DNA of 64,000 bases, from NCBI RefSeq assembly GCF_045862745.1, contig NZ_BQXN01000002.1:62001-126000 (forward strand). The letters are read 5' to 3'. The DNA is from Furfurilactobacillus entadae (GTDB taxonomy: Bacteria; Bacillota; Bacilli; Lactobacillales; Lactobacillaceae). The translations under genes and the position numbers were made by a program. The notes beneath the pieces were generated by a model. That model had not been told where the DNA came from. It ran no database searches and saw only the letters and a program-made list of their open reading frames with translations. Shown piece by piece: positions 1 through 8,395 of this stretch (position 1 is the first letter of the stretch; every line of letters begins with the position of its first letter).

Positions 1-1
1 A

Positions 2-439
2 GCGTTAGTGACACCGTCAGTGTTTGGTAACGCGCAACGGACGTCGCAGGGGCTGGATCGTAATCGGGTATCATTGATTATGGCTGTGTTGGAAAAACGC
101 GCTAACCTAATGCTTCAAAACCAAGACGCCTACTTGAAGGCGGCCGGTGGCGTTAAGTTGGACGAACCAGCCATTGATTTAGCCATTGCTGTCGCCATTG
201 CGTCTAGCTACCGGGATAAGGAGACAGACCCCGGCGTGACGTTTGTGGGTGAAGTGGGATTGACCGGTGAAATCAGACGGGTAAACCGCATTGAACAACG
301 GGTTGCCGAAGCGCAAAAACTGGGTTTCAAACGTATTTATGTCCCTAAAAACAACCTTCAGGGGTGGAATCCGCCGACTGGGATCGAGGTTGTTGGGGTT
401 ACAACATTAAGCGAAGCGCTTAAGCTAGCATTAGGGTAG
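2..439 (+). CDS. radA: DNA repair protein RadA, C-terminal part (5' cut by window edge)
   Basis: The open frame runs in from the left edge and encodes the last ~145 residues of RadA/Sms, a RecA-like ATPase that drives branch migration in recombinational repair. What is visible is the C-terminal Lon-protease-like domain: the SVFGNAQRTSQGLDRNR stretch, the LDEPAIDLAIAVAIASS segment and the GEVGLTGEIRRV motif are typical of it. The ATPase and zinc-finger part lies outside the window. A perfect Shine-Dalgarno for yacL follows within 50 bases, so the two may be co-transcribed. Identification is secure; only completeness is lacking. Confidence 0.93.
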   Translation, partial: ALVTPSVFGNAQRTSQGLDRNRVSLIMAVLEKRANLMLQNQDAYLKAAGGVKLDEPAIDLAIAVAIASSYRDKETDPGVTFVGEVGLTGEIRRVNRIEQRVAEAQKLGFKRIYVPKNNLQGWNPPTGIEVVGVTTLSEALKLALG

Positions 440-487
440 GTCTGCTACGCTAGTGGTACGATAAATATTGAAAGGAGGTGAATTTAA

Positions 488-1723
488 ATGAAAATGACAA
501 AACGATTTGTGATTCAATTGCTCTTCGTCATCGCGGGTGTTGGACTAGGGTTTCGGTTTTTGCCGTCACTGTGGTTGGGGCTCGGCGTGACGTCTAACCA
601 CCTCATTAATAATTTTTTAACGAACATCGTACTTGGTGCAATTATTCTGTATGGGTTGTCGTTCCTCTTTGTCGGTTCACTTGAAAAAATGGTTAACCGT
701 TTGGAAAAGTATTTGGCAAAGCAAAGTCCACTGTATTTGTTGTTTGGTAGTTTGGGAACGATTGTCGGGCTGGTGTTTGCGATCCTGATTTCGACAGTCT
801 TTTTCCGGACACACATGTTTCTAACGAATACCCTGGTTCCGGTCGTCTTGATGCTCTTATTGGGGTATCTTGGTTTCCGGTTGGGGACAACGCGGACGGA
901 TGAGTGGCGCCGCTTGTTTTCGGTTAATTTCCGTCGAAATAACAAGCAGACGGAAGACGATAACGGTGAAATCTTAGACAATGGTGAACCGAATTACCAT
1001 CACTATAAGATTTTGGACACCAACATTTTGATCGATGGGCGGATTTACGACATCATCAAGACGGGCTTTCTTGAAGGAACGTTACTGGTGCCAAACTTTG
1101 TGTTGCACGAATTGCAGTACATTGCGGATTCAAGTGACAGCATCAAACGTGTCCGTGGTCGCCGTGGATTGGACATTTTGAACAAACTTCAAAGTGAAAA
1201 CATCATGCCGATCGAGATGTACGAGGGCGATTTTGAAAGCATTCCTGAAGTGGATGACAAACTGATTGAACTGGCAAAACAGTTACAAGCTGTTGTCGTA
1301 ACGAACGACTTTAACCTGAACAAGGTGAGCCAATTCCAAAATGTTCAAATCATGAACATCAACGCATTGGCGAAGTCACTAAAACCACGGGTCATCCCCG
1401 GTGAACAACTGAACGTTATGGTTGTGAAAAACGGGACGGAACGTCAGCAGGGGGTTGCTTACCTTGACGACGGAACGATGGTCGTGGTTGAAGAGGGGCG
1501 TTACTTCATCAATGATCACATTGATGTCACGGTTACGAGTGCCTTACAAACAGATGCTGGGCGAATGATTTTTGCGAAACCAACGCATTCAACGCGGGGA
1601 ATCGGCGACAAGGCTGGTTCCGGCGCCAACAGCGTTGCAAGTAAGAATGGTCAGCGAAAGGCCGACGGGAAGGCAAAATCCCGGGCCACCGGTAGTAACA
1701 ATGCCGATGGCAAGAACAAGTAG
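488..1723 (+). CDS. yacL: YacL-type membrane-anchored PIN/TRAM domain protein
   Basis: A 411-residue protein with about four hydrophobic helices in the first 135 residues, then a PIN nuclease-like domain (from about residue 172, starting ILDTNILIDGRI, with acidic residues at DTN, near ELA and at TNDFNLN) and a TRAM domain (about 295-355). This is the YacL architecture found next to radA in Firmicutes; a role as membrane-attached RNase or RNA-binding protein is inferred from domains only. The last ~45 residues are a low-complexity tail rich in G, S, K, N and A that looks disordered. The start at 488 is fixed by the strong site AAAGGAGGTG at 471-480. Confidence 0.9.
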   Translation: MKMTKRFVIQLLFVIAGVGLGFRFLPSLWLGLGVTSNHLINNFLTNIVLGAIILYGLSFLFVGSLEKMVNRLEKYLAKQSPLYLLFGSLGTIVGLVFAILISTVFFRTHMFLTNTLVPVVLMLLLGYLGFRLGTTRTDEWRRLFSVNFRRNNKQTEDDNGEILDNGEPNYHHYKILDTNILIDGRIYDIIKTGFLEGTLLVPNFVLHELQYIADSSDSIKRVRGRRGLDILNKLQSENIMPIEMYEGDFESIPEVDDKLIELAKQLQAVVVTNDFNLNKVSQFQNVQIMNINALAKSLKPRVIPGEQLNVMVVKNGTERQQGVAYLDDGTMVVVEEGRYFINDHIDVTVTSALQTDAGRMIFAKPTHSTRGIGDKAGSGANSVASKNGQRKADGKAKSRATGSNNADGKNK

Positions 1724-1775
1724 TTGTACACTAGCTTGGTCATAACGGGCTAGTTTCTGAATGGACCTTAACTCG

Positions 1776-1820
1776 AGCGCCTCATTTTCCAATTATTTGG
1801 AAGGTGGGGCGCTTTATTTT
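1776..1820 (+). terminator. Rho-independent terminator after yacL
   Basis: AGCGCC (1776-1781) pairs with GGCGCT (1808-1813), with further pairing of TTTTCCA and TTTGGAA inside, followed by TTTATTTT. A weaker hairpin ACTAGC/GCTAGT lies just before (1730-1754). The remaining 1821-1953 shows no gene; I found no T-box core in it. Confidence 0.6.
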
Positions 1821-1953
1821 GGTTGAAACGGCAGGTGGAGTTAGTGATTTTAGAAATGACACCCAGGTTGGTCGGGGTCCATGATTGAAAAACCGCCGGC
1901 AAAACTGTAACATAAGAGCAGACACAATTTAGATAAAGAAAGAGGCGCTGATT

Positions 1954-3441
1954 TTGGCCAAGAACAAAATTCGGGTGCGGTACGCACCATCACCAACTGG
2001 ACATTTACACATTGGAAATGCCCGGACTGCGTTATTTAACTACCTGTTTGCGCGTCACAACAAGGGAACGTTTGTGATTCGGATTGAAGATACCGATACG
2101 AAACGGAACGTGGCTGATGGCGAAAAAAGTCAGTTAGACAACCTGAAGTGGCTTGGCATTGACTGGGATGAAGGTCCCGACAAGCCTGGCGAAGTGGGGC
2201 CTTACCGTCAGTCAGAACGGAAAGACATTTACCTGAAGTTGATTCAGGACCTATTGGACCGTGGTTTGGCATACAAGTCATACCGGACTGAAGAGGAACT
2301 GGCTGCTGACCGTGAGCGCCAAAAGGCCAACAAGGAAGCGCCTCATTACGTTTACGAATATGAAGGCATGAATGACGATGAGATCAAGGCTGCCCAGGAA
2401 AAGGCTGTGGCTGCTGGGATCGATCCCGTTGTTCGGTTCCGGGTTCCTAAGAACCGTGAGTACGAATGGGATGACATCGTTAAGGGCAAGATCTCGATCA
2501 ACTCCAGCACGGTTGGTGGTGACTGGGTCATCCAAAAACGTGACGGTATGCCAACGTACAACTTTGCCGTTGTTGTGGACGATCACATGATGGAAATCAG
2601 CCACGTTTTACGTGGGGATGACCACATTGCCAACACACCAAAGCAATTGATGATCTACGAAGCCTTTGGTTGGGACGCCCCAATCTTTGGCCACATGACG
2701 TTGATCATCAACACGGAGACTGGTAAGAAGTTGTCCAAGCGTGACGAAACGGTGCTTCAGTTTATTGAACAGTACCGTGAACTGGGCTACTTGCCAGACG
2801 CCATGTTAAACTTCATCACTCTGTTGGGGTGGTCACCAGTTGGTGAAGACGAAATCTTTAGCCGTCAAGAATTGATCAAGATGTTTGATGAAAAGCGGTT
2901 ATCGAAGTCACCCGCTAAGTTTGATGGTAAGAAGTTGGAATGGATCAACAACCAGTACGTGAAGGCAGCGCCTGAAGATGAAATCTTCGATAGTAGCCTG
3001 CGTGAGTTGATCAATGCCGGGTTGATCGAAAACGATCCTAACCAGTTACACTTGGAATGGGCCCGGAAGTTGGTCAGCTTGTACAAGCAACAAATGTCTT
3101 ACACGGCACAGATCGTTGACATGAGTAAGGATGTCTTCTTCCAAGAACCTGCTGAAATCGATGATGAGGCAAAGGCCGAGTTGGCTGCTGAAACAGCGAA
3201 GACAGTGTTGGAAGAATTCGTTAGCCGTGCCGAAAAGCTGCCGATTTTTGATGCTTATCAAATTCAGGCAACCATCAAGGCAATCCAAAAGGACACGAAG
3301 ATTCGTGGACGGGCACTGTACATGCCACTGCGGATCGCTGCAACGCACGAAATGCACGGACCACAATTACCAGAATCAATGGAACTGTTGGGCAGAAAAG
3401 CAACCCTTCGGAACATTCAAGCGACCATTGAAACACTGTAA
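1954..3441 (+). CDS. gltX: Glutamate-tRNA ligase
   Basis: A 495-residue class I aminoacyl-tRNA synthetase that charges tRNA-Glu, and probably also tRNA-Gln for later amidation as is usual in lactobacilli. The HIGH-type signature is HIGN (about residue 20, in PTGHLHIGNARTALFN) and the KMSKS equivalent is KLSKRDE (about residue 258). The anticodon-binding C-terminal domain is complete. The start is a TTG at 1954, placed 8 bases after AGAGG (1941-1945); no ATG lies near. It is followed by its own hairpin and then by cysS, the usual lactobacillar order. Confidence 0.97.
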   Translation: MAKNKIRVRYAPSPTGHLHIGNARTALFNYLFARHNKGTFVIRIEDTDTKRNVADGEKSQLDNLKWLGIDWDEGPDKPGEVGPYRQSERKDIYLKLIQDLLDRGLAYKSYRTEEELAADRERQKANKEAPHYVYEYEGMNDDEIKAAQEKAVAAGIDPVVRFRVPKNREYEWDDIVKGKISINSSTVGGDWVIQKRDGMPTYNFAVVVDDHMMEISHVLRGDDHIANTPKQLMIYEAFGWDAPIFGHMTLIINTETGKKLSKRDETVLQFIEQYRELGYLPDAMLNFITLLGWSPVGEDEIFSRQELIKMFDEKRLSKSPAKFDGKKLEWINNQYVKAAPEDEIFDSSLRELINAGLIENDPNQLHLEWARKLVSLYKQQMSYTAQIVDMSKDVFFQEPAEIDDEAKAELAAETAKTVLEEFVSRAEKLPIFDAYQIQATIKAIQKDTKIRGRALYMPLRIAATHEMHGPQLPESMELLGRKATLRNIQATIETL

Positions 3442-3456
3442 ATTAGGCTAAATCTG

Positions 3457-3500
3457 CATCGTGCTCGAATTGACATTGTCAGTTTGAGCACGATGTTTTG
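3457..3500 (+). terminator. Terminator-like hairpin after gltX
   Basis: CATCGTGCTC (3457-3466) pairs with GAGCACGATG (3486-3495); inner TGAC/GTCA extends the stem. Only TTTT follows, so it may be leaky and allow read-through into cysS. Confidence 0.5.
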
Positions 3501-3532
3501 CGTTGTGGGAATGCGGGCGCCGTTAGAAAGTA

Positions 3533-3541
3533 TGGTAAAAT
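3533..3541 (+). promoter_or_regulatory. Extended -10 promoter element before cysS
   Basis: TGGTAAAAT (3533-3541) is a TGn-extended -10 about 36 bases before the cysS ATG. No good -35 sits at the right distance, so it is a modest call. Confidence 0.4.
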
Positions 3542-3576
3542 CACTGTAACTTAATCTTTTTGAAGGGAGCATCGTC

Positions 3577-4992
3577 ATGATTGAAATCTTTAACACGTTG
3601 ACGCGCAGCAAAGAAGCATTTAAACCGTTACATGAGGGTGAAGTCTCCATGTACGTGTGTGGACCAACCGTCTATAACTACATTCACATTGGGAATGCAC
3701 GGTCAGTCATCGCCTTTGATACGATCCGGCGGTACTTTGAATACCGTGGGTATAAGGTGACGTACGTTTCAAACTTTACTGATGTTGACGATAAGATGAT
3801 CAAGGAAGCGGCCAAAGAGGGAATCACTGTTCCTGAACTGGGTGATAAGTTCATCAATGCGTACTTTGAAGACACCAAGCCATTGAACGTTGAACGGGCC
3901 ACCATCAACCCACGGGCTACGGAAAACATTGACGATATCGTGGCCTTTGTGGCTGATTTAATTGCCAAGGGGTACGCCTACGAATCTGCCGGTGACGTTT
4001 ATTACCGGGCACGGCACTTTGACCACTACACGCAGCTGGTTCATGAATCACTGGCTGACTTAGAAAACGGCGCCAGTGAGCGGGTTGATGACGGGGACAA
4101 CGCTAAAAAAGAGGACCCCATCGACTTTGCGTTGTGGAAGGCAGCTAAGCCGGGGGAAATTTCCTGGCCATCCCCATGGGGCGCCGGGCGGCCAGGTTGG
4201 CACATTGAATGTTCCGTGATGTCGACGAAGTACTTGGGCGATACGTTTGATATTCATGGTGGTGGTCAGGACCTGATTTTCCCACACCACACCAATGAAA
4301 TTGCCCAAAGTGAAGCGCACACCGGGAAGCAGTTTGCCCGTTACTGGATGCATAATGGGTTTGTCACGGTTGGTGACGATAACGAAAAGATGAGTAAATC
4401 ACTCGGAAACTTCGTGACGTTGCATGATTTAAACCAGCACGAAAATCCCCAGGCCCTCCGGTTCTTCATGGCAACAACGCAGTACCGGCGGCCGATTCAG
4501 TACACGCCGGCTAATCTAGCTGACGCGCAAAATAATCTTGATCGGTTACAAACAACGTTAACAAACCTCGATTACCGGTTGAAGGATGCTGGAATTGGGC
4601 GTGACGAAGCGGTTGAAACAACGGCGGCCGCACAGAAGGCGGCGTTTGAAGCGGCGATGGATGATGACTTTAACGCACAAAATGGGATCGCGGCCGTTTA
4701 CGAATTGGCCAAGACAATCAACGTTTACCTGGAACAGACCGTGGTCGCAAAAGACACGCTGCTCCTGTTACGTGACGAATTAACGCAACTGTTAGCAGTC
4801 TTTGGGGTTGAACTGACGGTGACGCAGGAAGCTGACGCTGACATTCAGGTGTTAGTGGACGAACGGTTGGCAGCACGCGCTAACAAAGACTTTGCACGAA
4901 GCGATGAAATTCGTGATGAATTACGGTCACGGGGCATTATTTTAGAGGACACACCACACGGTACGCGGTGGCGGAAGGACGCAAATGACTGA
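3577..4992 (+). CDS. cysS: Cysteine-tRNA ligase
   Basis: A 471-residue class I synthetase that charges tRNA-Cys. Visible are the zinc-ligand cysteine and HIGH region CGPTVYNYIHIGNAR (about residues 28-42), the GWHIECS zinc-site segment, the HTNEIAQSEAHT segment and the KMSKSLGN motif. The C-terminal DALR and tail helices are present. ATG 3577 follows GAAGGGAG at about 3562-3569. The stop overlaps the start of mrnC by 8 bases, so the two are translationally coupled, as in many Firmicutes. Confidence 0.97.
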   Translation: MIEIFNTLTRSKEAFKPLHEGEVSMYVCGPTVYNYIHIGNARSVIAFDTIRRYFEYRGYKVTYVSNFTDVDDKMIKEAAKEGITVPELGDKFINAYFEDTKPLNVERATINPRATENIDDIVAFVADLIAKGYAYESAGDVYYRARHFDHYTQLVHESLADLENGASERVDDGDNAKKEDPIDFALWKAAKPGEISWPSPWGAGRPGWHIECSVMSTKYLGDTFDIHGGGQDLIFPHHTNEIAQSEAHTGKQFARYWMHNGFVTVGDDNEKMSKSLGNFVTLHDLNQHENPQALRFFMATTQYRRPIQYTPANLADAQNNLDRLQTTLTNLDYRLKDAGIGRDEAVETTAAAQKAAFEAAMDDDFNAQNGIAAVYELAKTINVYLEQTVVAKDTLLLLRDELTQLLAVFGVELTVTQEADADIQVLVDERLAARANKDFARSDEIRDELRSRGIILEDTPHGTRWRKDAND

Positions 4993-5407
4993 GTTTAACT
5001 ATCGACAATTAAACGGGATGGCGCTGGCTTACATGGGTGACGCTGTGTATGAAGTGTACGTTCGGCAACACCTGCTGATGCAAGGCTACACGGTCCCAAC
5101 AAAGTTGCACCACCATGCGACCCACTTTGTTTCAGCCAAGGCGCAGGCGGCCCTCATTGGGTTGATGCAGGCAGATGACATTTTGACGGATGAAGAAACG
5201 ACCATGTTTAAGCATGGGCGAAATGCCACGACCCACCACAGTGCCAAAAATACAAACATCGTCACGTACCGAATTTCGACAGGGTTCGAGGCCATTTTTG
5301 GCTATTTGCAGCTGACTGGTCAAAAGGACCGGACGGATTGGTTAGCAAACTGGTGCATTGAACAGGTGGAAGCAGGACGAACGGAGGAACAAGCACATGC
5401 CAAATAA
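4985..5407 (+). CDS. mrnC: Mini-ribonuclease III
   Basis: A 140-residue protein with the RNase III catalytic fold but without a double-stranded RNA-binding domain, the form that trims 23S rRNA ends in Firmicutes. The catalytic signature YMGDAVYEVYVR lies near residues 16-27, followed by conserved basic HH and KH residues and the NATTHHSAKNTN helix. It overlaps cysS at its 5' end and rlmB by 11 bases at its 3' end, placing it in a cysS-mrnC-rlmB operon for tRNA charging and rRNA maturation. Confidence 0.94.
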   Translation: MTEFNYRQLNGMALAYMGDAVYEVYVRQHLLMQGYTVPTKLHHHATHFVSAKAQAALIGLMQADDILTDEETTMFKHGRNATTHHSAKNTNIVTYRISTGFEAIFGYLQLTGQKDRTDWLANWCIEQVEAGRTEEQAHAK

Positions 5408-6278
5408 GCGAAACCAAAAGCCGTTTGATCGGCGTGATGGTGGTAACAACGGCCCACGCCGGCGTAAACCACAGCAGGCGCGACCAGACAAGCGAAATGA
5501 TCAGTCACGGGCTGTAGCCGATGTTTCAACAGAAGCGACAGCACAGACTGACTTTATTATCGGCCGGCACCCGGTTGAAATGGCCTTACAATCACAGCAA
5601 CAGGTCAATAAGGTCTTTATTCAAGAAGGATTGCGTGCGGATGCCATTAAAAACATCGAGGCGCTGGCAAAAGAACAACACCTCATTGTGACGACGGCGC
5701 CAAAGCAAAAACTGGACCTCGTGACGGATGGGCAAAATCACCAGGGGGTCGTCTTGGCGATTCCACCGTTTGAATACGCGGAGCTCGATGATTTGTTTGC
5801 CCGTGCGGATGCGGCTGGCGAGCCACCGTTCTTTTTGATCCTGGATTCCATCGAGGATCCACATAATCTGGGGTCGATTTTACGGACGGCGGATGCGGCT
5901 GGCGTTCACGGCCTGATCATTCCTAAACGCCGGGCCGTTGGGTTGACCGCGACGGTTGCAAAAACGTCAACCGGGGCCATTGAACACGTTCCGGTTGCCC
6001 GGGTCACGAACTTGGTGGCCACGGTGAAGGAATTGAAGGACCGTGGCCTGTGGGTTTTTGGAACGGACATGAACGGCACCGATTACCGTCAGTGGGACGC
6101 TAAGGGACCAACTGCATTGATCATTGGAAACGAGGGTAAGGGCATTGCGCCGTTACTCAAGAAGAACGTTGATGAAATGCTGACCATTCCCATGGTTGGC
6201 CACGTGCAGAGTCTTAACGCCTCGGTTGCGGCGTCACTCCTGATTTACGCCGGGTTTAATTCACGGCACCCGTTATAG
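5397..6278 (+). CDS. rlmB: 23S rRNA (guanosine-2'-O-)-methyltransferase RlmB, TrmH/SpoU family
   Basis: A 293-residue SPOUT methyltransferase. After a basic, disordered N-terminus (about 45 residues rich in K, R, Q and N) comes the substrate-binding domain (FIIGRHPVEMAL) and then the SPOUT knot with its three motifs: DPHNLGSILRTADAAG, IIGNEGKGI and IPMVGHVQSLNASVAA. ATG 5397 is chosen over an upstream in-frame start at 5358 because GGAGG (5384-5388) sits 8 bases before it; the upstream option would lie deep inside mrnC. Confidence 0.94.
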   Translation: MPNKRNQKPFDRRDGGNNGPRRRKPQQARPDKRNDQSRAVADVSTEATAQTDFIIGRHPVEMALQSQQQVNKVFIQEGLRADAIKNIEALAKEQHLIVTTAPKQKLDLVTDGQNHQGVVLAIPPFEYAELDDLFARADAAGEPPFFLILDSIEDPHNLGSILRTADAAGVHGLIIPKRRAVGLTATVAKTSTGAIEHVPVARVTNLVATVKELKDRGLWVFGTDMNGTDYRQWDAKGPTALIIGNEGKGIAPLLKKNVDEMLTIPMVGHVQSLNASVAASLLIYAGFNSRHPL

Positions 6279-6298
6279 AAAAATTTATTTAGTAATTT

Positions 6299-6339
6299 AG
6301 TGTTCTCCTGGTGGTGATTGCCGCGGGGGAACACTTTTT
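6299..6339 (+). terminator. Rho-independent terminator after rlmB
   Basis: AGTGTTCTCC (6299-6308) pairs with GGGGGAACACT (6325-6335), followed by a five-T run. It closes the gltX/cysS-rlmB block. Confidence 0.75.
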
Positions 6340-6375
6340 AATTGGGGCGAAAAGCTCGAACGTTTCACAGGGTGA

Positions 6376-6576
6376 TTGAACCAGGCAGCGTGTCGGTAAC
6401 ATATTAGTATGGCAAAACGACCGAAATCGCTGAAAGTTCCGAACGTGGTTACGCATAAAGATGCTAATGCGAGAAAATGGCGGAACGGACGTTTGCTTGC
6501 GAGCCAATAAGCAGTTGATTAAGCTTGCTGGAACTAAGGGGATGTCATGCTGCAATTGGACAGAGAGGAGCGCCGT
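6376..6576 (+). other. Leader region of sigH with a doubtful 33-codon ORF
   Basis: This ~200-base stretch lies between the rlmB terminator and sigH. TTGAAC (6376-6381) and CATATT (6400-6405) could form a weak promoter with an 18-base spacer. A 33-codon frame (ATG 6409, TAA 6510) encodes a very basic peptide starting MAKRPKSLKVP. It has no clear ribosome-binding site, and I recognise no family, so I do not call it a gene. Confidence 0.25.
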
Positions 6577-7170
6577 GTGAACTGTTGGACTCGGGAGCAA
6601 GAAGATGAGGTGATCGCCGCAGCAACAAGTGGCGATGAACGCGCGTTTGAACAGCTGTTTCAACAGTACATGCCGTTAGTTGGGCGCTGGTATCACCGGT
6701 TGAACTTTTCGGCCCCAGCGCTGGATTATGATGATTGGCAACAAGAATGCCGGCTGGTGTTGGTGACCACCCTAACACGCTACCGGGGGCGAAGTGCCGG
6801 CGAGTTTGGGACCTACTTTAAACGAAATGTGTGCAACCGTGGCTTCGATTTAAAACGCCAGCAAAATGCGTTAAAACGACGCTTAGAGCGGCTGGCAGAA
6901 TCGTTGGATGATGGCCCCGGTGAGATGGGGGCATTTGACGTCCCTGCCCAACAACCAGATGGTCTGGGGTTAACACAATTGCACGAGTACCTCGCACAGA
7001 TGAGCCAAGCGTTGTCACCGTTTGAACACCAGGTCTGGGTGGCGTTGATTCACGGGCAGTCGCCAGAGTGGATGGCGTCACGGTGGGCCTGTTCGGATAA
7101 CCAAATTCGCAACGCAGTGAATCGGTGCCACGGAAAGCTCCAACAGGTCTTTGTTAGTGAGAATCGTTGA
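6577..7170 (+). CDS. sigH: Sigma-70 family RNA polymerase sigma factor, SigH/ComX-like
   Basis: A 197-residue alternative sigma factor. Region 2 is visible as FEQLFQQYMPLVGRWYHRLN...DYDDWQQECRLVL with the FGTYFKRNVCNRGFD helix; region 4 is a divergent helix-turn-helix (SPEWMASRWACSDNQIRNAVNRC). Its place between rlmB and rpmG-secE-nusG is that of B. subtilis sigH and of the lactobacillar competence sigma factor. Together with comFA and comFC in the same window this suggests a competence regulator, which is inference. GTG 6577 is preferred over ATG 6547 because GAGAGGAG (6563-6570) lies six bases before it. Confidence 0.85.
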   Translation: MNCWTREQEDEVIAAATSGDERAFEQLFQQYMPLVGRWYHRLNFSAPALDYDDWQQECRLVLVTTLTRYRGRSAGEFGTYFKRNVCNRGFDLKRQQNALKRRLERLAESLDDGPGEMGAFDVPAQQPDGLGLTQLHEYLAQMSQALSPFEHQVWVALIHGQSPEWMASRWACSDNQIRNAVNRCHGKLQQVFVSENR

Positions 7171-7201
7171 CAGTTGTTGCGTGCGAGTGCTACTCTGATA
7201 C

Positions 7202-7231
7202 TTGATTATTGTCGATAAAATTGGCTATACT
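7202..7231 (+). promoter_or_regulatory. Promoter of rpmG-secE
   Basis: TTGATT (7202-7207) and TATACT (7226-7231) are separated by 18 bases, 43 bases before the rpmG start. Confidence 0.6.
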
Positions 7232-7274
7232 AGAGTCATATCACACCGATCGACAATCACAGGAGGTGCCAGTA

Positions 7275-7424
7275 ATGGCCAATCGCAAAGTCGCACTGGC
7301 ATGTTCAGTTTGCGGATCGCGGAACTACACGATCACTTCAAACCCTAACCGAACCCAACGGTTAGAGGTTAAAAAATTCTGTAAGCACTGTGGGCAATAC
7401 ACATTGCACCAAGAGACTAAGTAG
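7275..7424 (+). CDS. rpmG: 50S ribosomal protein L33 (zinc-ribbon type)
   Basis: A 49-residue protein with the L33 pattern: CSVCGSRNY near the N-terminus and CKHCGQYTLH near the C-terminus give four zinc-ligand cysteines, so this is the C+ (zinc-binding) paralogue. ATG 7275 follows AGGAGG (7261-7266) at 8 bases. It is the first gene of a short unit with secE, 11 bases downstream, the conserved rpmG-secE-nusG order. Confidence 0.95.
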   Translation: MANRKVALACSVCGSRNYTITSNPNRTQRLEVKKFCKHCGQYTLHQETK

Positions 7425-7435
7425 GAGGTCTGATC

Positions 7436-7612
7436 ATGCATTTATGGCGGTTTTTAAAGAGTGTTGGCGCGGAGCTTAAAGTTGTGCGCTGGCCAACAGC
7501 AAAGGAAAATCGGCGTGACTCATCCATTGTTATCTTAGTTTCAGTTGCGTTTGCAATGTTCTTTGCTTTGATCGACTGGGGTGTTCAATCCCTCATTACC
7601 TGGTTGGCGTAA
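7436..7612 (+). CDS. secE: Preprotein translocase subunit SecE
   Basis: A 58-residue single-span protein: a basic amphipathic helix (WRFLKSVGAELKVVRWP) with the conserved ELKxVxWP motif, then one membrane segment (about residues 31-52). It stabilises SecY in the SecYEG channel used by SecA, which is encoded at 53.7 kb. ATG 7436 follows GTAGGAGG. Length and motif are typical of Gram-positive SecE. Confidence 0.95.
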   Translation: MHLWRFLKSVGAELKVVRWPTAKENRRDSSIVILVSVAFAMFFALIDWGVQSLITWLA

Positions 7613-7644
7613 TCGCGTCACCAGTGGCAATATAACTGAAAATT

Positions 7645-7653
7645 TGCTATACT
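7645..7653 (+). promoter_or_regulatory. Extended -10 promoter of nusG
   Basis: TTGCTATACT contains TG-C-TATACT (7645-7653), a strong extended -10. The expected start point is near 7660, only about six bases before the hairpin at 7666. Confidence 0.6.
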
Positions 7654-7665
7654 TTGACTCAACAG

Positions 7666-7696
7666 AAAAACTTCGTTATTGCGACGGAGTTTTTTT
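7666..7696 (+). terminator. Intrinsic terminator hairpin in the nusG leader
   Basis: AAAAACTTCGT (7666-7676) pairs with ACGGAGTTTTT (7684-7694) across a 7-base loop with one G-U pair, and ends in a T run. It sits between the promoter and the nusG ribosome-binding site, so it can only act on nusG transcription or on read-through from secE. Confidence 0.65.
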
Positions 7697-7731
7697 ATTT
7701 TGCAACTCATTTTGTTTTGGAGGAAATCATC

Positions 7732-8283
7732 ATGGCGGAAACCGCTGAAAAATTATGGTACGTTTTGCACACGTACTCAGGTTATGAAAATAAGGTGAAG
7801 GCGAACTTGGAATCACGTGTTCAATCCATGGGCATGTCAGATTACATTTTTCGGGTTGTCGTGCCTGAAGAGGAAAGTGAACAAGTCAAGGATGGTAAGG
7901 CCAAGACTGTTGTTGAAAACGACTTTCCGGGATACGTTTTGGTTGAAATGATCATGACGGATCAAGGCTGGTACATTGTTCGGAACACGCCTGGTGTCAC
8001 TGGTTTCGTTGGTTCTCATGGTGGTGGTTCAAAGCCAACGCCACTATTGCCTGATGAAGTTGCCCTGATTTTGAACCGAATGGGTGTCGATGCACGTCAT
8101 CAAAGTGACTTTGAAGTTGAAGTGGGCGAATCTGTCCGGATCGTTGACGGGGCCTTTTCTGACATGGAAGGGAAAGTTACCGAAGTTGACGCTGAACACG
8201 AAAAGCTGAAGGTTAACGTTGACATGTTTGGTCGTGAAACGTCAGCTGAATTAGACTTCAACCAAATTGATAAAATCCAATAA
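7732..8283 (+). CDS. nusG: Transcription termination/antitermination factor NusG
   Basis: A 183-residue protein with the NGN domain (WYVLHTYSGYENKVK... ENDFPGYVLVEM... WYIVRNTPGVTGFVG) and a C-terminal KOW domain (GESVRIVDGAFSDMEGKV). It binds RNA polymerase and couples transcription to translation through S10. ATG 7732 lies 7 bases after GGAGG, which excludes the longer frame beginning at 7654, since that start would lie inside the leader hairpin region. Confidence 0.96.
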   Translation: MAETAEKLWYVLHTYSGYENKVKANLESRVQSMGMSDYIFRVVVPEEESEQVKDGKAKTVVENDFPGYVLVEMIMTDQGWYIVRNTPGVTGFVGSHGGGSKPTPLLPDEVALILNRMGVDARHQSDFEVEVGESVRIVDGAFSDMEGKVTEVDAEHEKLKVNVDMFGRETSAELDFNQIDKIQ

Positions 8284-8306
8284 ACCTTGTCAGCCCTAGC
8301 TGAACA

Positions 8307-8315
8307 TGGTAAACT
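8307..8315 (+). promoter_or_regulatory. Extended -10 promoter of rplK
   Basis: TGGTAAACT (8307-8315) is a TGn-extended -10. The surrounding string GAACATGGTAAACTA recurs identically before mprF (10909-10923). Confidence 0.5.
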
Positions 8316-8340
8316 ACTACGGTATGCAATTTAGTGTACC

Positions 8341-8377
8341 GTGGGAGGCGTAATCTTAGCGCGCCATCAACTACCAC
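8341..8377 (+). promoter_or_regulatory. L1-binding operator in the rplK leader
   Basis: GTGGGAGGCG (8341-8350) and CGCC...CTACCAC (to 8377) form the split-stem structure (GTGG with CCAC, GGCG with CGCC) that mimics the L1 site of 23S rRNA and lets ribosomal protein L1 repress the L11-L1 operon. A small hairpin ACGGTA/TACCGT (8319-8342) precedes it. The call rests on recalled Gram-positive leader patterns. Confidence 0.6.
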
Positions 8378-8395
8378 ATCAAGGAGGAATTGAAC

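Noticed and set aside
1821..1953. T-box riboswitch before gltX
   Set aside because: No conserved GGTGG-type antiterminator core or specifier loop could be seen; only a weak hairpin is present.
6409..6510. 33-codon basic ORF before sigH
   Set aside because: No ribosome-binding site and no recognisable family; probably chance within the sigH leader.
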